64,000 bases of DNA. It comes from Laetiporus sulphureus 93-53 (lineage: Eukaryota > Basidiomycota > Agaricomycetes > Polyporales > Laetiporaceae). The notes under the pieces were generated by a model. That model did not search any database and was not told where the DNA came from. It was given only the letters and a program-made list of their open reading frames with translations. Location of the stretch: the NCBI RefSeq assembly GCF_001632365.1, contig NW_024468519.1:630831-694830 (forward strand), in the 5' to 3' direction. Position 1 is the first letter of the stretch; every line of letters starts with the position of its first letter. A program made the position numbers and the translations under genes. Positions 10,766 to 21,766 of the stretch are shown here, piece by piece.

Positions 10766-13543
10766 TCATGCCCTGCTCTTACCTTTTCGCTTCGGAGCAT
10801 TCGCGTACCATTCCGGTATCTCATTTGCCTTGGGCACCGCGCGCTTCCGAAGCTCCCTGATCTCCCTCGCTTCCTCAAGCTCGCGCACTCTCCTCGCCTC
10901 TTCCATCTGCTGCTCGACTTCGCGCTCCCGCTCCCGCCGTGCCTCGTCAAACCTCTCCCGCTCGCGCGCGCGCGCGTCAGTGTGCAGCTCAAGCCCCACG
11001 GGGAGCACAGGCACGATCTGCTCGCGCCGCACTGCCAAGGCCGTCTCTTGCGCAGCGTGCATCGCCTTAAAGTCAGGAATCGCTAAGCGGGCATGTGATC
11101 GCGATCGTGTCTGCATGCCGCTCGAGTTCCCGAGCTCGGCCTTACGCGCTTCTATTCGCGCGTCAGAGTGGAAATGAAACTCGATCGGTTTCGTTGCCTT
11201 CGCCGCGGGGAGCGCCTGGCCAGCCAGAGACCAGCAAAATTGACGTTGATGTGATAGAGTGACGGCGAGCAGGTGAAGTGAGCGTTTGTAACAAAGACAA
11301 GAACCGTAGAAGCAAACACCGACTCACCGGCCTATTGAAATGTAGCTCCTGACTAGCTTTGCGCGCGTGTCCGTGGCCCGGGTGCTGCTTCCCACCCGGA
11401 GCATTCTCCTTCTGCGAGGCGTGCAAGTCCTCTGATCTGTCCGTACTTCTCGAATTAGCAAGTCCAGTACGCGTTCGCGTCAGCTGTCTCCTGCTCGCGC
11501 TCTTCTTTTTCTCCTGCTCAATAGCTGATCGAGAGCCCGAACTCGAAGTTCCGGACCTATTGAGAACCCTCTTCGCATGCAGATCCGCGGACGCCTCTCG
11601 CACATGCGAGCCTCCAGACACAACTGCTGCTGGCGCCTCTGCAGTCCGCACCCTCGACCGGCGCAACGCATGCGCACTAGAGTCGCTCGTGCCCTGACGC
11701 GAGGCTGCGGCGACGACCCCGCTGGAGCTTGTCCTGCTCCGCTTATTCTCTCCTCGCGAAGCGGCCGAGGTTGATGGCGATCGCGGCCGCTTGAGCGGCG
11801 GTGATACAGGCGACGGCGGCGGTCTGGCGCTGGCCACGCCCGATGTGCGAGATCGCAGCTGTCGGGTCTCTGTCGGTGCTGGGGCGTCTGACGGTCTGGA
11901 GAGCTGCGACAGAGTAAGCGGCCCATCGCGATCCGCATCGCGATACGCCTCCGCAGATGAACTTCCGGAAGGCTGCCCCTGGGTTACGTCCGTATCATGG
12001 GGTGTCGTTCGTGCCGATACATCTTTCTTGACAGGAGCGTGTGTCCTGACTCGGTCGGAAAATTCCGTCCTGTGGGAACATCGAATGAGTCAGATAACGC
12101 AGTGGATACTAGGATCACCGTTAGACAGCTAACTTTGTAAGGTTCTTGATATATTTCTGGCCAAACGAGATCAGAGTGCTTGCTAGTCCTCCAGCAGTGA
12201 TGCCATGAACTGGGGCACTACCGCTTGGAATACTTCCATTCGACTGGGGATTCTTCTTAGACTCTCCTGCTCTGCTGTCAGGAACCTCGGAAGATGGCTC
12301 TATTTGCAGACGCTGATCAGTTCCCCCCGCTTGCCCGGTCTTGGCAGTCGATAGTACGTGTTTAAGCGTAAAGACCTGCGCCCGTGGCTTTCCGGCTTTT
12401 GTGATGCCGCCTCCGATGACCGTCTGCCGAGACAAGATGTCAACATTAGTATGAGAGTGTGGACAGGAAAACAGGACTAACTGGTTTTTTCCGTCTTGCC
12501 TTGTCAACACGCGGCAGCGCATCCGACAGCTCTGCCGAGGCTGCCGAAGGTTTGACGGCTGTACCTGTGGGAATGGGAATGGGAGCTGGCTGGGAGCCCT
12601 CAACACGAGGGGGCTGCTCCACTGTACACTCTATCTCTGCATCATGTCAATCAATAGCAGTTTCAGTGTCCAAGGCTATCTGGCGGGGTTGAATGGAAAG
12701 CGACTGACCTAAATTGTTCGCATCACGCAGACTAGTAACCCCTTCAGTGCTAGATTGTTGGGGCACCGCCTCATCAGCTGCAATGGCTTCTGCAGGTGTA
12801 AGCGGCGCAGAAGTCGGCTTAGACGTCAGCTGGCGCAGAGGCGATATCGTGCTTGCTGGTGATGGCATGTTCGCGGTGGCGAATGTGGCATCTATGGCGC
12901 CGCCATCGTAATGCGGCCGCGTGTCGTTCTCATTTCCAGCGAAGGGGATTCGGAATGATTCTCCTTCGCCGTTGAGTAGTAATTTGTATCCTTTTCGCGG
13001 CGAGATAGGAATTTGGAATGACTCCCCATCATCATTCAATTGCGGATCGTCTCCTCTCGTCACAGAAGCCATCTGGAACGATTCTCCAATGGTGTTGAGC
13101 AACATACTCTGCCCTTCTCTTGCGGCGACGGGAATCTGAAACGATGCTTCCTCGCTTCCGAAGATAGAAGAAGTTCCGGCGGCAGGAGTCATATCCGTTC
13201 CTACGACTGCTCGAAGTGGGGTCGCCCCGCTTGGTGTCCGTCCAGGCCTCGGACGTAGAGCGTACGTTCGAAGTGGAGTGGATCTTACTGCTTTGCGCCT
13301 GGGTGTGCTCTCGGGCATGTCTGTCGAGTTCTTGCGCACTCTAAGCGGCCTCGTCGGCGATACGGGGCTGGCGAAGGTGTAGTCCGCGCCGTGGAGGAGA
13401 TCCATGCTGGCATCCCCCATCAATAGGTCGGCTGACGAGCCTCCTGTAGCATGAGGGATCTGGAATGATGCCTCAGACATCTCGGGTATCATCGACGTCT
13501 CTGAGACTTCTGGAAAGTGACGTAAACTGAGTTCTGAGGCCAT
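10766..13543 (-). CDS. TPX2-like spindle assembly factor
   Basis: The protein has 823 aa in five exons: 13543-12709, 12636-12482, 12423-12134, 12069-11328 and 11215-10766. The C-terminal third is a TPX2 C-terminal domain. It contains KPIEFHFHSDAR near residue 690, then VGLELHTDAR, a strongly charged Arg/Glu coiled coil, and the closing block RELRKRAVPKANEIP. TPX2 proteins bind spindle microtubules and recruit or activate Aurora kinase. The N-terminal 278 residues are disordered and carry five spaced copies of a short ESFQIP/EASFQIP motif; the middle is Ser/Arg-rich and basic. The start is the first ATG of the frame (only GTG lies upstream). Splice sites are consensus GTCAGT, GTTAGT, GTTAGC and GTGAGT. 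The family is clear from the C-terminus; orthology to animal TPX2 is not proven. Confidence 0.85.
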
Positions 13544-15245
13544 GAGATGTTGCACGGTGGTGAGCACAGGCGAGTGAGGGTCTAAAGGTGCACTGTCGAG
13601 TTTGCGACTGCTCGTTCGAGCAGGTCAGTGTCGGAGATGAGCGAACGTTGCGAGCAGAACGAGCACGGAAAGGGCGCGGGCGCGACATTCAACCGTGGGA
13701 ATGTCAACGCGTCAGTCATGTGACCGTGTTGCGACGCGTCGCAACACATCCGAGGTCTGCAAAAGTTGCAAGGTGTGACCTTAGTAGGTGGTCCATATCC
13801 CAAGCGCTGAACTTTTTTCTGTCGCAAGTACCCAGTCTTCAGAAGTACCATCTGCTGCCAATTGGAGAAGACATTCATTCCGCCTCATGCGCAGCGCGTT
13901 GCGCTAACTAAAATGGTGTCGACGATCCGTTTATGCAAAGTATATTGATGAGCGGTAGTGGCCCTCAGAGTCATATTTGACAGCTTGAATAGATATGCCC
14001 TCCCTCGTTAGCCGGGCGTCAAATCTAAATCACTGATTCATGACTCACAGAGTCTCCATTCTTGCTGAAGAGCCAGATGATATCGGAGGTATCGCCTGAC
14101 CACGAGGTAAATCGTGATACATCTCATATGATTGGCGGGTCGTGAGTGTGACGTGCGACTCTGGTACACCCGACCAACCGTCTGGCCTCCTATTGCATAT
14201 TGCGAAGACCGCCTTCTGCATACATATGAGAAGGTCTCATCTCGCATATGTTTTCAAGTGATACAAGCTCACTTTCACGCGCAATATCAGGCATGAACGA
14301 TACGAAAACAGTCTGTTCTCGGGAATTAGTGAATTTTAAGAAGGCGGGAGTCAATACGACCTGCAGCCTTTCCTTATATTGGATCCAACCACCCAAAGAT
14401 GGGTAGAAGCGGTCATAGTCCGACTAGGCCACATACTGAGTGGTTTTGTGATGAGATTGACGAGACGTGATTGTTCGTTTACACCTGGTGACCTTCCTCC
14501 TCTGGCGCAACCGTGTTCGGCCCAGTAAGATCGTCAACCCCTCTATCGCCGCAAGGTTCCTCGAATTGATACTGCTATCACAACTGAGAAGACGGCAGGA
14601 TATGTCTGCTTTCTTCCGCATGGCATTACTAGCAGAGTCGGGCTGAGATCGGCTTCATTTTGATTATCCTGTCATGGCTGCGAGTCGCGCCATTCCCGCG
14701 GTGGTATCGGGATTTGCGTTGCGGTATAGGATTCCGCAATCTCGGATTGCAAGATACGTATGAGGTGCCCTATCTTTGTATTATCAGTCGTTGATATATG
14801 AGTTGCATCGCGAAGGCTTCTCTCGGAATACGTAAGATACTACGCAGAAGTTGGTGTACAGCTGCCTCGACATCGAGATTGACGACCCCGCACCGTCGCG
14901 CGCTCGCAAACTTCACATCAGAAATGCGGAGGATTCCATCAGTCCCTTGCCAGTCCCTTGCCCAACCCAATATGACAGTTCTTGGCCATATTCACCCGTA
15001 GCGTCGGACAACAAGAGACTATTGCAGGCCTTACCTCCTCAGCGGACGACAAGGAAGTTACCTGAGCTGGCTAGTACAATTTGGATCGCTCGGGCTTCGC
15101 ACCGCGAACCCCCTGACTGAGTAATTCGGACGACGCCCCAGGTAAGGAATACTACAGTTAGCGCTGTGAACATAGTCCAGCATATGTAATGCCTGCCACC
15201 GTGCTAATCCAAAGCTGGAACACGAAAAACCGACACGAGAAATTT
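13544..15245. other. Intergenic, between TPX2-like and Syo1 genes
   Basis: This 1.7-kb stretch is upstream of the TPX2-like gene and downstream of Syo1. It should hold the TPX2-like promoter. Short frames exist (for example plus strand 14683-15120), but I could not build a convincing spliced gene or recognise a domain. Confidence 0.45.
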
Positions 15246-17868
15246 TCAAAGGCCCAACTCCCGGCGGTACTGAATGAACGCAACGAGGTTGTCGCGAACT
15301 TCCTCGCCCCGTATCTTGAGCTCCCGCTCCCTTTTCCTGTCGATGCCGCGTACGGCCTTCCGTACGGCTTCCACACTCGCCACGAGCTTGTCAAGGTATC
15401 TGCCGTTCCGGAAGTTGAGGTCATACGCGAGCGTCTCATCCGAATAGATATCAATCAGCGCCGAAACGGCCTGTAGCAGTGGTTCGGTCGGTGTCGGACT
15501 AGCGGCTGATGGCGGCAGCAGAGAAAGCAAGTGGTCCGCGATGACCTGGTCGGAGGGCGTAATGTATCAGTCATCGGGCCCGCGAGCATGTACGAGATTA
15601 CTCACTCGGTTTGCCTCCACGGATTCCGGGTGCTGTGCCAGACACTCAAGGGTCCCGATGCACTTCAGCTTCACACTCGGGTCCGCGGCCGCGTCGCATA
15701 GTTGCATCAGCACTTTTACATGCGTTTCCTCAGGGATGAGGACGCCCTTCCAGAGGCTCGCCACGCCCCACAGGACGCCTACGCCGATCTCCCACATATC
15801 CCGGCGGCGCTCCTGGCCGGGCCTCTCTACGTCCGTACCAACGGTCTCGAGAGCGCGCCACAATTCCGACCATATCTGCCTACCGCTGTCTTCATGCAGA
15901 TGGGTTGTGGTGGATTTTCCTGCGGGACCCAACCGCAGCGACAGGAAGATGTTGTTGAGGCACTCAAGCGCACTGATGTGGATTGAACTCAGCGCTGACG
16001 TTGTGGGCGGATGAGGCGAAGGGCCAGACGGAGGAGGAAACGAGAGCGGAGTGGGTTGAACGAGCGCTAGAAGAGGCGAAACGAGGGTATGGAAGAATGC
16101 TGGCGTGGAAGGTGTACTCTGCTTCGATGACGGATTCTGCTTCGAAGACGGTTCATTGTCCATCTCCATGTCGACATCGGCCTCTGCGTCTATCTCATCA
16201 TCTGTGTATGACATGTCGATAAGGAGACGCCCTCTAGTAAGCCCAATAGACGACCTGCCTCCATCGTCATCTTCGTCGCCGTCGGCGTCTGCGCCGTCAC
16301 CGCGTGTCCATGATTCAAATTCAGGATCGGGCAACGTTGCACAGGCCCCGGTGAGAATTTCCAGCGCCAGCTGTACTGTACGTAGTCTTGTCTCCAAGCG
16401 CTCAAGGTCGAGTTGGGAGGGCGTCTTGTGATCAGATTTGGGCGTGTGTTTCAAAGACAATTTCTCTAGTTCTGGTATGGAACCCTAGACCATTCGAGGC
16501 GTCAGCGGATAACATGCAGCGGTCGAGCAGCATCCTCGTACTTCTTTTGTAATTAGCTCTTGGGCTTGGTGAGCAACTTCCGGCAGTGTCACGAGGGACA
16601 GCACAGGTTCGAGCTTCGGCATGACGATATCACGATCTACGTCAACGGGAGATGCAATTGATGAAGGCGGGATCGGAGATATATTTCTCATGATTCCTGG
16701 GAGCATCAACCTGTTAAAGGAGCTTACTTCAACCGGAAACAATGTCCTACTCACCGCAGCACAGCACTTGAAAGGTGAGTGTTCGCTCGTCTATCTCAGC
16801 CTTAGACTTGCCGTTCGCTTGTGCAGCGGGCGTGTCCGATTGAACCACCGACGATAGACAAGCAGTATAGGCTGCGTTAGAGCGAACCTCATTGATAACC
16901 GGTTGGTTTTCATCCGTGAGTACATATAGACATTGCGCTGTGAAAGAAAGGCGGTGAGCAATCGGCATGATGACGATATCGGGAGCGAGAAGGAGCGTAC
17001 CGGCGGATGTCACGGCTGAAACAGGCAATTTATCTCGAGACGCCAGGAATGACATCAAGAACGGGACCAAGGGTATTTGATTAATTGCATTAAGAGCTTT
17101 ATTAGATGTCTCTCTAGTCTTCCTTAGCCCCGTTGCTTAGCATCGTCGTCGGACAAACTCACGATAGACACCACAGGATGGTGATGACATTATCAGCAAA
17201 GTCGTATACTAGACGTTGAGCATTTTCAGGAGCAGTTTTGGGAGAATCCAAGAATTGCGAGAGCGTTGCCGAAATCTAGCAGAAGCGGGGAATAGGTGGA
17301 TTAGTTGGCCCTCTTCATGTTGCGCGATACGTATATTACCTTCGGGATGAACGTTTTGAGAGGTGCCAGGATATTCTTATTGTACATTTCGGCACAGATA
17401 TCGAATCCACCATCTATACAGAGATTGCTAGCAGGCTGAGATTGAGCAAGGCCGACACAGCTCGAAATTATCAGTGAGTATCGGGCTAACCGTAGTGCTC
17501 CTGCTGCCTCTATGACGACCTCTTCCTCGCTGTCGCTGAGCCGCGTGATGAGCGCCCCGACGATATTCTTGCCTTGCAATAATCGCCGAGTAGAGGGGTC
17601 GTTTTGAATTAGATTCGAGACGGCTACGCACGCCCACTTTCTGTCCGCAGCGTCGATGCTTTCCATCTGGCAACCGAAGAAGCAGAGACAGTCAACTCAA
17701 TATGAGTTGACATGGAGCGGGACTCCGCACCTTCTGTATGATCGGCAATACAGCGTCCTTCTTCGAGGACGACGCGGACGCAGACTCCAGGCCTTTTGGT
17801 AGATGCGAGTCGGGGACCCGTACGGGGTTGTGACGTCTCATCTGACGTTTTTTCTGCGATTTACCCAT
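15246..17868 (-). CDS. SYO1: Symportin Syo1 / HEATR3 homolog
   Basis: The protein has 714 aa in nine exons: 17868-17731, 17666-17491, 17427-17340, 17275-17163, 17113-17001, 16937-16755, 16696-16542, 16484-15606 and 15545-15246. Syo1 is a transport adaptor that carries ribosomal proteins uL18 (Rpl5) and uL5 (Rpl11) into the nucleus together. The N-terminus MGKSQKKRQMRRHNPVRVP matches the basic start of the family and is followed by ARM/HEAT helices (RKWACVAVSNLIQND..., EEEVVIEAAGALRNLCIDGG). An acidic loop (DGADADGDEDDDGG) sits mid-protein, as in the family. The C-terminus RREELG-type helix ends in AFIQYRRELGL. The start is the ATG whose first residues match homologs. It is divergent from FIP1 across 355 bp. 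Confidence 0.93.
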
Positions 17869-18223
17869 GGTCCTAAGTCGACGGGCTAGTGCAAATGAAA
17901 CAGAGTATTGCAGGAGCAGGATCGTGCAAAGCTTTTAAAGTGTCCTCGTGTTGCCAAGAGCAGATGTGAGAAACCAGGAAGACAACCACACGTATGAACG
18001 GGGAGCCAGGATAATATGTGAGCGAGGGGTAAACAAGGCAAGCCGACCTGCAGGCTGTACCGAACAACTAACTGGTGGCCACACATTCACAACCGCGATC
18101 AGTTGGCCAGAATTTTGTTTGTATCGCACGTGACCGGGGTATAGCAGCGCTGTGTTAGCGCCGGACCGCGACCCACTCGATCTTCCAACTTGACCAAAGC
18201 TTTAATCTCTGGTTTTTGCGAGC
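17869..18223. promoter_or_regulatory. Divergent promoter, SYO1 / FIP1
   Basis: 355 bp separate the start codons of SYO1 (minus) and FIP1 (plus), so both 5' UTRs and promoters must lie here. I see no canonical TATA box that I would assign with confidence. Confidence 0.55.
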
Positions 18224-20607
18224 ATGTGAGTGGAGCGTATTTTTGTCAACAATCGCAACTCAAATTGCTGTAGGATTGATGATGATGACGATAGTTTCCT
18301 TTACGGAGACTCGCAGGATGTGCCTGAGGTCACAAAACCGCCTGTGCCAACTTCTGGTGAGAGCTGCGGATTTATGTTCCAAGCATGGGCACAATATGAC
18401 TTTCTATATGTTACCATCCTAAATGTGAAACTCTTTTATGTCACCCTGTGATACTCAGTTCCGCAACCGTGAGTTGAACACGCGTTCAGTAAGACATTGA
18501 CATTGACCTCACGCCACTCTCAGAATATCCCTGGAGCAAGCCCGCTCTGCATCGCAAGGTCTAGTAGCCAACTTGGAGGCGGCCGTTTCTGTCACCGTGA
18601 ATGGCGACACAGCGCAAGAGAATCAGCGCGAAGACCAGAACGACGAAGGAGAGGGTGAGGAGGAAGAGGAAGAAGAAGAAGAGAGCGAGGATGTGCGCCG
18701 ACTGTACACAACCTCTTGTATTGCTCTAACAACGTTAATAGGACATCGAGATCATCATGGAGCCAACGGCGCGATCACTGGACTTCCGGTGAGCCTTTAT
18801 GGTATCTTGAGGTGTACAACACTGGTCGCTAAGACTCTGACGGGCGTAGGAATCAAACGGGTAGAGCTCCTGCTGATCGCTCAACAAGAGCAGCTACTCC
18901 AACTCGAGGTATCTATCAAGTCTTGAGTGTCTCCTTTCACGTAGTTCACATCAATTGTACAGCTCCCGCGGCCCCTCGACCATCGCTGACAACAGAGTAC
19001 ACACCTCGTGAGCGAGGCGGCGTCACGAAGCTGTCTTCAACACCCCAGCCTGCAGGAACGATGCCACCCTCGGCATTGCCTGCAACATCCGGTACTACTA
19101 CTAACCAAAGAGCAGCTGAAGGTGAGCAGCAAGGAGCGGAAGCAGGTCCGGACACTTCTACTCTCCCGCCCGCCACCGCCCCACCCTCACATCCGACCAT
19201 CAATCCCGCGATTCCGGGGACACTCGACGGACGTTCGATTCTTGAAGTCGACCTCGCTGCGCTAGCAGAGAAGCCATGGCGAAGACCAGGATCTGACTTG
19301 AGCGACTGGTTCAACTATGGATTCGACGAGATGTCTTGGGAAGCATATTGCTATCGAAGAAGAGAACTCGGAGAGGTTGCTGGCGTACTGAAGGCCAATG
19401 TCCTGGTGCGTGCAGGATGGCGAGGCAACAAGGAAGTCAGATCCTCGGAATATTGACTAGTGCTCAACTTATAGAACTTCGCGGGTATGCCAGAAGAGCA
19501 GCTCACCGCTCTTCCTCCAGAAATCCGCACAATGGTTGTAGCCGGCGCGACCGCTATGATGGCAAGTGGCGGCGCCGGTCCAAATGGAGGTGGCATGATG
19601 GCGCCAGGCGCAGGCATGAACATGAATGGCAGCGCGTTGATGAACCAGATGATGAACATGGGCTCCATGATGAATCCCATGATGCAGGACATGGGCATGG
19701 GTGTCGGCGGTGGCATGGGTATGAACGGTGAGATGGGTATGGGTATGGGCGGACCCGGGCCAGGGATGCAGATGAGTGCGGGAGGACAGGGTATGGGCGG
19801 CGGAGGCCCAGGACAGGGCATGATGCAGGAAGGAGCTGGGCCAGGCGTAGGCATAGGCGGCGGTCCGCAGGGCGCGGGACAGGGCGCATCCGAAGGCCAG
19901 ATGGGCATGGGCGAAGCATTTGGGCCGGGTATTACGGGACCAGGCCAGGGAATGATGGGCATGGGCATGGGAGGTGAATTCGCGATGCAGGTGTGTGCTT
20001 CAGCAGCCATTTCGTATGCTTCGGAAGGGCGACATGCTCAAGTTTCGGCGTCCCATCCCTTCATAGCAGCAAGAGCAGAGCAATATGGGACAACAGATGT
20101 ATCCTGGCATGGAGAGTAGCAGCAGCAGCACGCCTGTCGCTGCGCCTACTCCCACTCGCGGCGGCGCCGCCCCCGGACAGTTTAGAGGACGGGTCGTGCC
20201 TTCCCAACCTATGGGTCCACGCGGACGCACAGCGTATGCCCCGCGCGGACGAGGTGCGTCGTTCACCCTATCTACGATCAGTTTTGTTCATGTATGATTG
20301 TCACAGTGCCAGTGCGGCCTGCATCGCCGCTCCCACCAAATGTGCCTACGGGTCCGCGTAACAAAAATAAGTACAAGGATATCGATGGCAGTGCTCCTGC
20401 AGTCGAAGGCCTGGACTATGGAGGCGGTGGCGGGATGAAAGAAAGTGGTGGCGGAACGCCCGATCACGATGAGAGGGAGAGGAGTAACAGCAGGTATGCA
20501 TCATTCGCAGGTGAACGTTCTATTTTCATAACTGAACGAGTCTGTATAGCAGGAAAAGGCGAAGCTCTCCTAGCATGGACGATAGCCGTGGGTCAAAACG
20601 GCGATAA
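18224..20607 (+). CDS. FIP1: Pre-mRNA polyadenylation factor Fip1
   Basis: The protein has 586 aa in eleven exons: 18224-18225, 18274-18356, 18459-18468, 18524-18692, 18742-18788, 18850-18908, 18963-19405, 19475-19990, 20067-20253, 20307-20493 and 20550-20607. Fip1 is a subunit of the cleavage and polyadenylation factor and tethers poly(A) polymerase. The Fip1 motif is at about residues 216-253 (ILEVDL..., KPWRRPGSDLSDWFNYGFDE, SWEAYC). Upstream are the acidic start DDDDDSFLYGD and the block DIEIIMEPTARSLDFR. Residues about 295-443 are Gly/Met-rich, and the tail is basic (KRRSSP...KRR). Two features are odd: the start codon is split AT|G by a 48-nt intron, and exon 3 has 10 nt. The acceptor of exon 9 is ambiguous because several in-frame AGs lie at 20066-20078. 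Confidence 0.9.
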
Positions 20608-20943
20608 TTTACATAATTTTCACATCTGCCATTCGCTCGATACCTGTATCTGCTTAGTGTATACCTGATGCACTTGATACTGACGCTGCGATGATACAGA
20701 GCGTTCATGCCGGAGCTCTGCATCTCGACTTTCTGCAACAAGTTGTCAGCAGTTACGGATCCGTTCAACCCGTTCCACGACAATACTGGCTGTGCTGTCG
20801 TGCTTTGTAATTTCTTCACCCGATGTTCGTCGATAACGTTATAGTACGTAACACGTATGGAAAGCGATCGCGAATGTCCAATGAAAATGCCTCGAAGACT
20901 GAATGCCTCCTCCGCTGTATTAAAACGTACAGGGTGATTGTAA
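20608..20943. other. Convergent intergenic region
   Basis: 336 bp lie between the 3' ends of FIP1 (plus) and the Sec3-domain gene (minus). It must contain both 3' UTRs. I see nothing else in it. Confidence 0.5.
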
Positions 20944-21766
20944 TCAACGTGGCTGGGCTGGTATCGGTGGCACCGGGGCAATTTGTGGTTGATCTACGGG
21001 CCGTTTCCAGATGACCACAGAGGGCTTCGAGTTAAGCGACCGAGGGCTTGGAGGGAGCTTCTCAATTGTTCCGTCCCCTGTCGGCATGGCATCTGCATTG
21101 ATCAATATTCCCTGTGGACGTGAAGATTTGTGACTAGATGCAGACAGCTTTGGCACTTCCCAGATTGTCAACGCGACTGCTCCGTACTGCAGAAATAGAA
21201 GCACATACACGCAGGACCGTCCGAAACTCTCACGCCGATGAGCCGCAAGGGCGCAGCTCCTCCCGTCACGTATTGGAAGAGCCTGATCAGCATCGACACG
21301 AACTTGGTCTGATCTCTGGCGTTGTCTGCTTGCCAGCGATATGTGGTGGCGCTGGGAGTGATCTCGAATACGAGTGACTGTGCGGAGAAAGCATACTTAA
21401 TAGCGAGATGCGAAGACACGTTGAATGCTACTCACGTTCACCACCTCTACCTCACGAAGATCTTGCATCTTCCACGTCTTTCCAAGTGAGAAGGCGCCGT
21501 TGCAGTTTAGCTTCGCTTTGTGAATAAACCCGGATCCATCACTAGTCTCTGTGAGCCACTTTTACTTCTGTCCACACTTCAGTCAGAGGGCTGTAACACG
21601 TACGAGAGAGAACGATATATCTTGATTTCTTCCCTCTTCCGTCGCGCGCAGCCTCCCAGACCTTGATATGAGCGACATAATGCTCTTCAAATGGACGCCC
21701 GGACGAGTTTAGCTTGGCGAACACCGAGGCCTCCATCTTCTGCTGAATAGGGTCGCTGCTCACCAT
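20944..21766 (-). CDS. Stand-alone Sec3-type PIP2-binding domain protein
   Basis: The protein has 220 aa in four exons: 21766-21604, 21548-21436, 21377-21234 and 21186-20944. The sequence matches the N-terminal lipid-binding (PH-like) domain of exocyst Sec3: SSVF-like start, EEHYVAHIKVWE, KKSRYIVLSQ, GSGFIHKAKLN, GAFSLGKTWKMQDLREVEVVN, TYRWQADN..., LIRLFQYVTGG. In Sec3 this domain docks the exocyst on PI(4,5)P2 at the plasma membrane. Here the protein stops after a short Pro-rich tail (APVPPIPAQPR), and no Sec3 helical body follows on either strand. The last intron could alternatively use a farther acceptor at 21115, also in frame. I infer a membrane phosphoinositide binder; its partner is unknown. 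Confidence 0.8.

Noticed and set aside
13582..13878. Minus-strand frame of 98 codons with several cysteines just upstream of the TPX2-like start
   Set aside because: Cysteine spacing fits no finger I know, and no splice joins it to the TPX2-like first exon in frame.
14683..15120. Possible small plus-strand gene (MAASRAIPAVVSG..., later DIEIDDPAPSRARKLHI)
   Set aside because: The pieces look protein-like, but I could not find one set of splice sites joining them in phase, and I know no matching family.
20526..20981. Minus-strand open frame of 151 codons between FIP1 and the Sec3-domain gene
   Set aside because: It overlaps the 3' ends of both genes, has no domain, and would run through the stop of the Sec3-domain gene in another frame.
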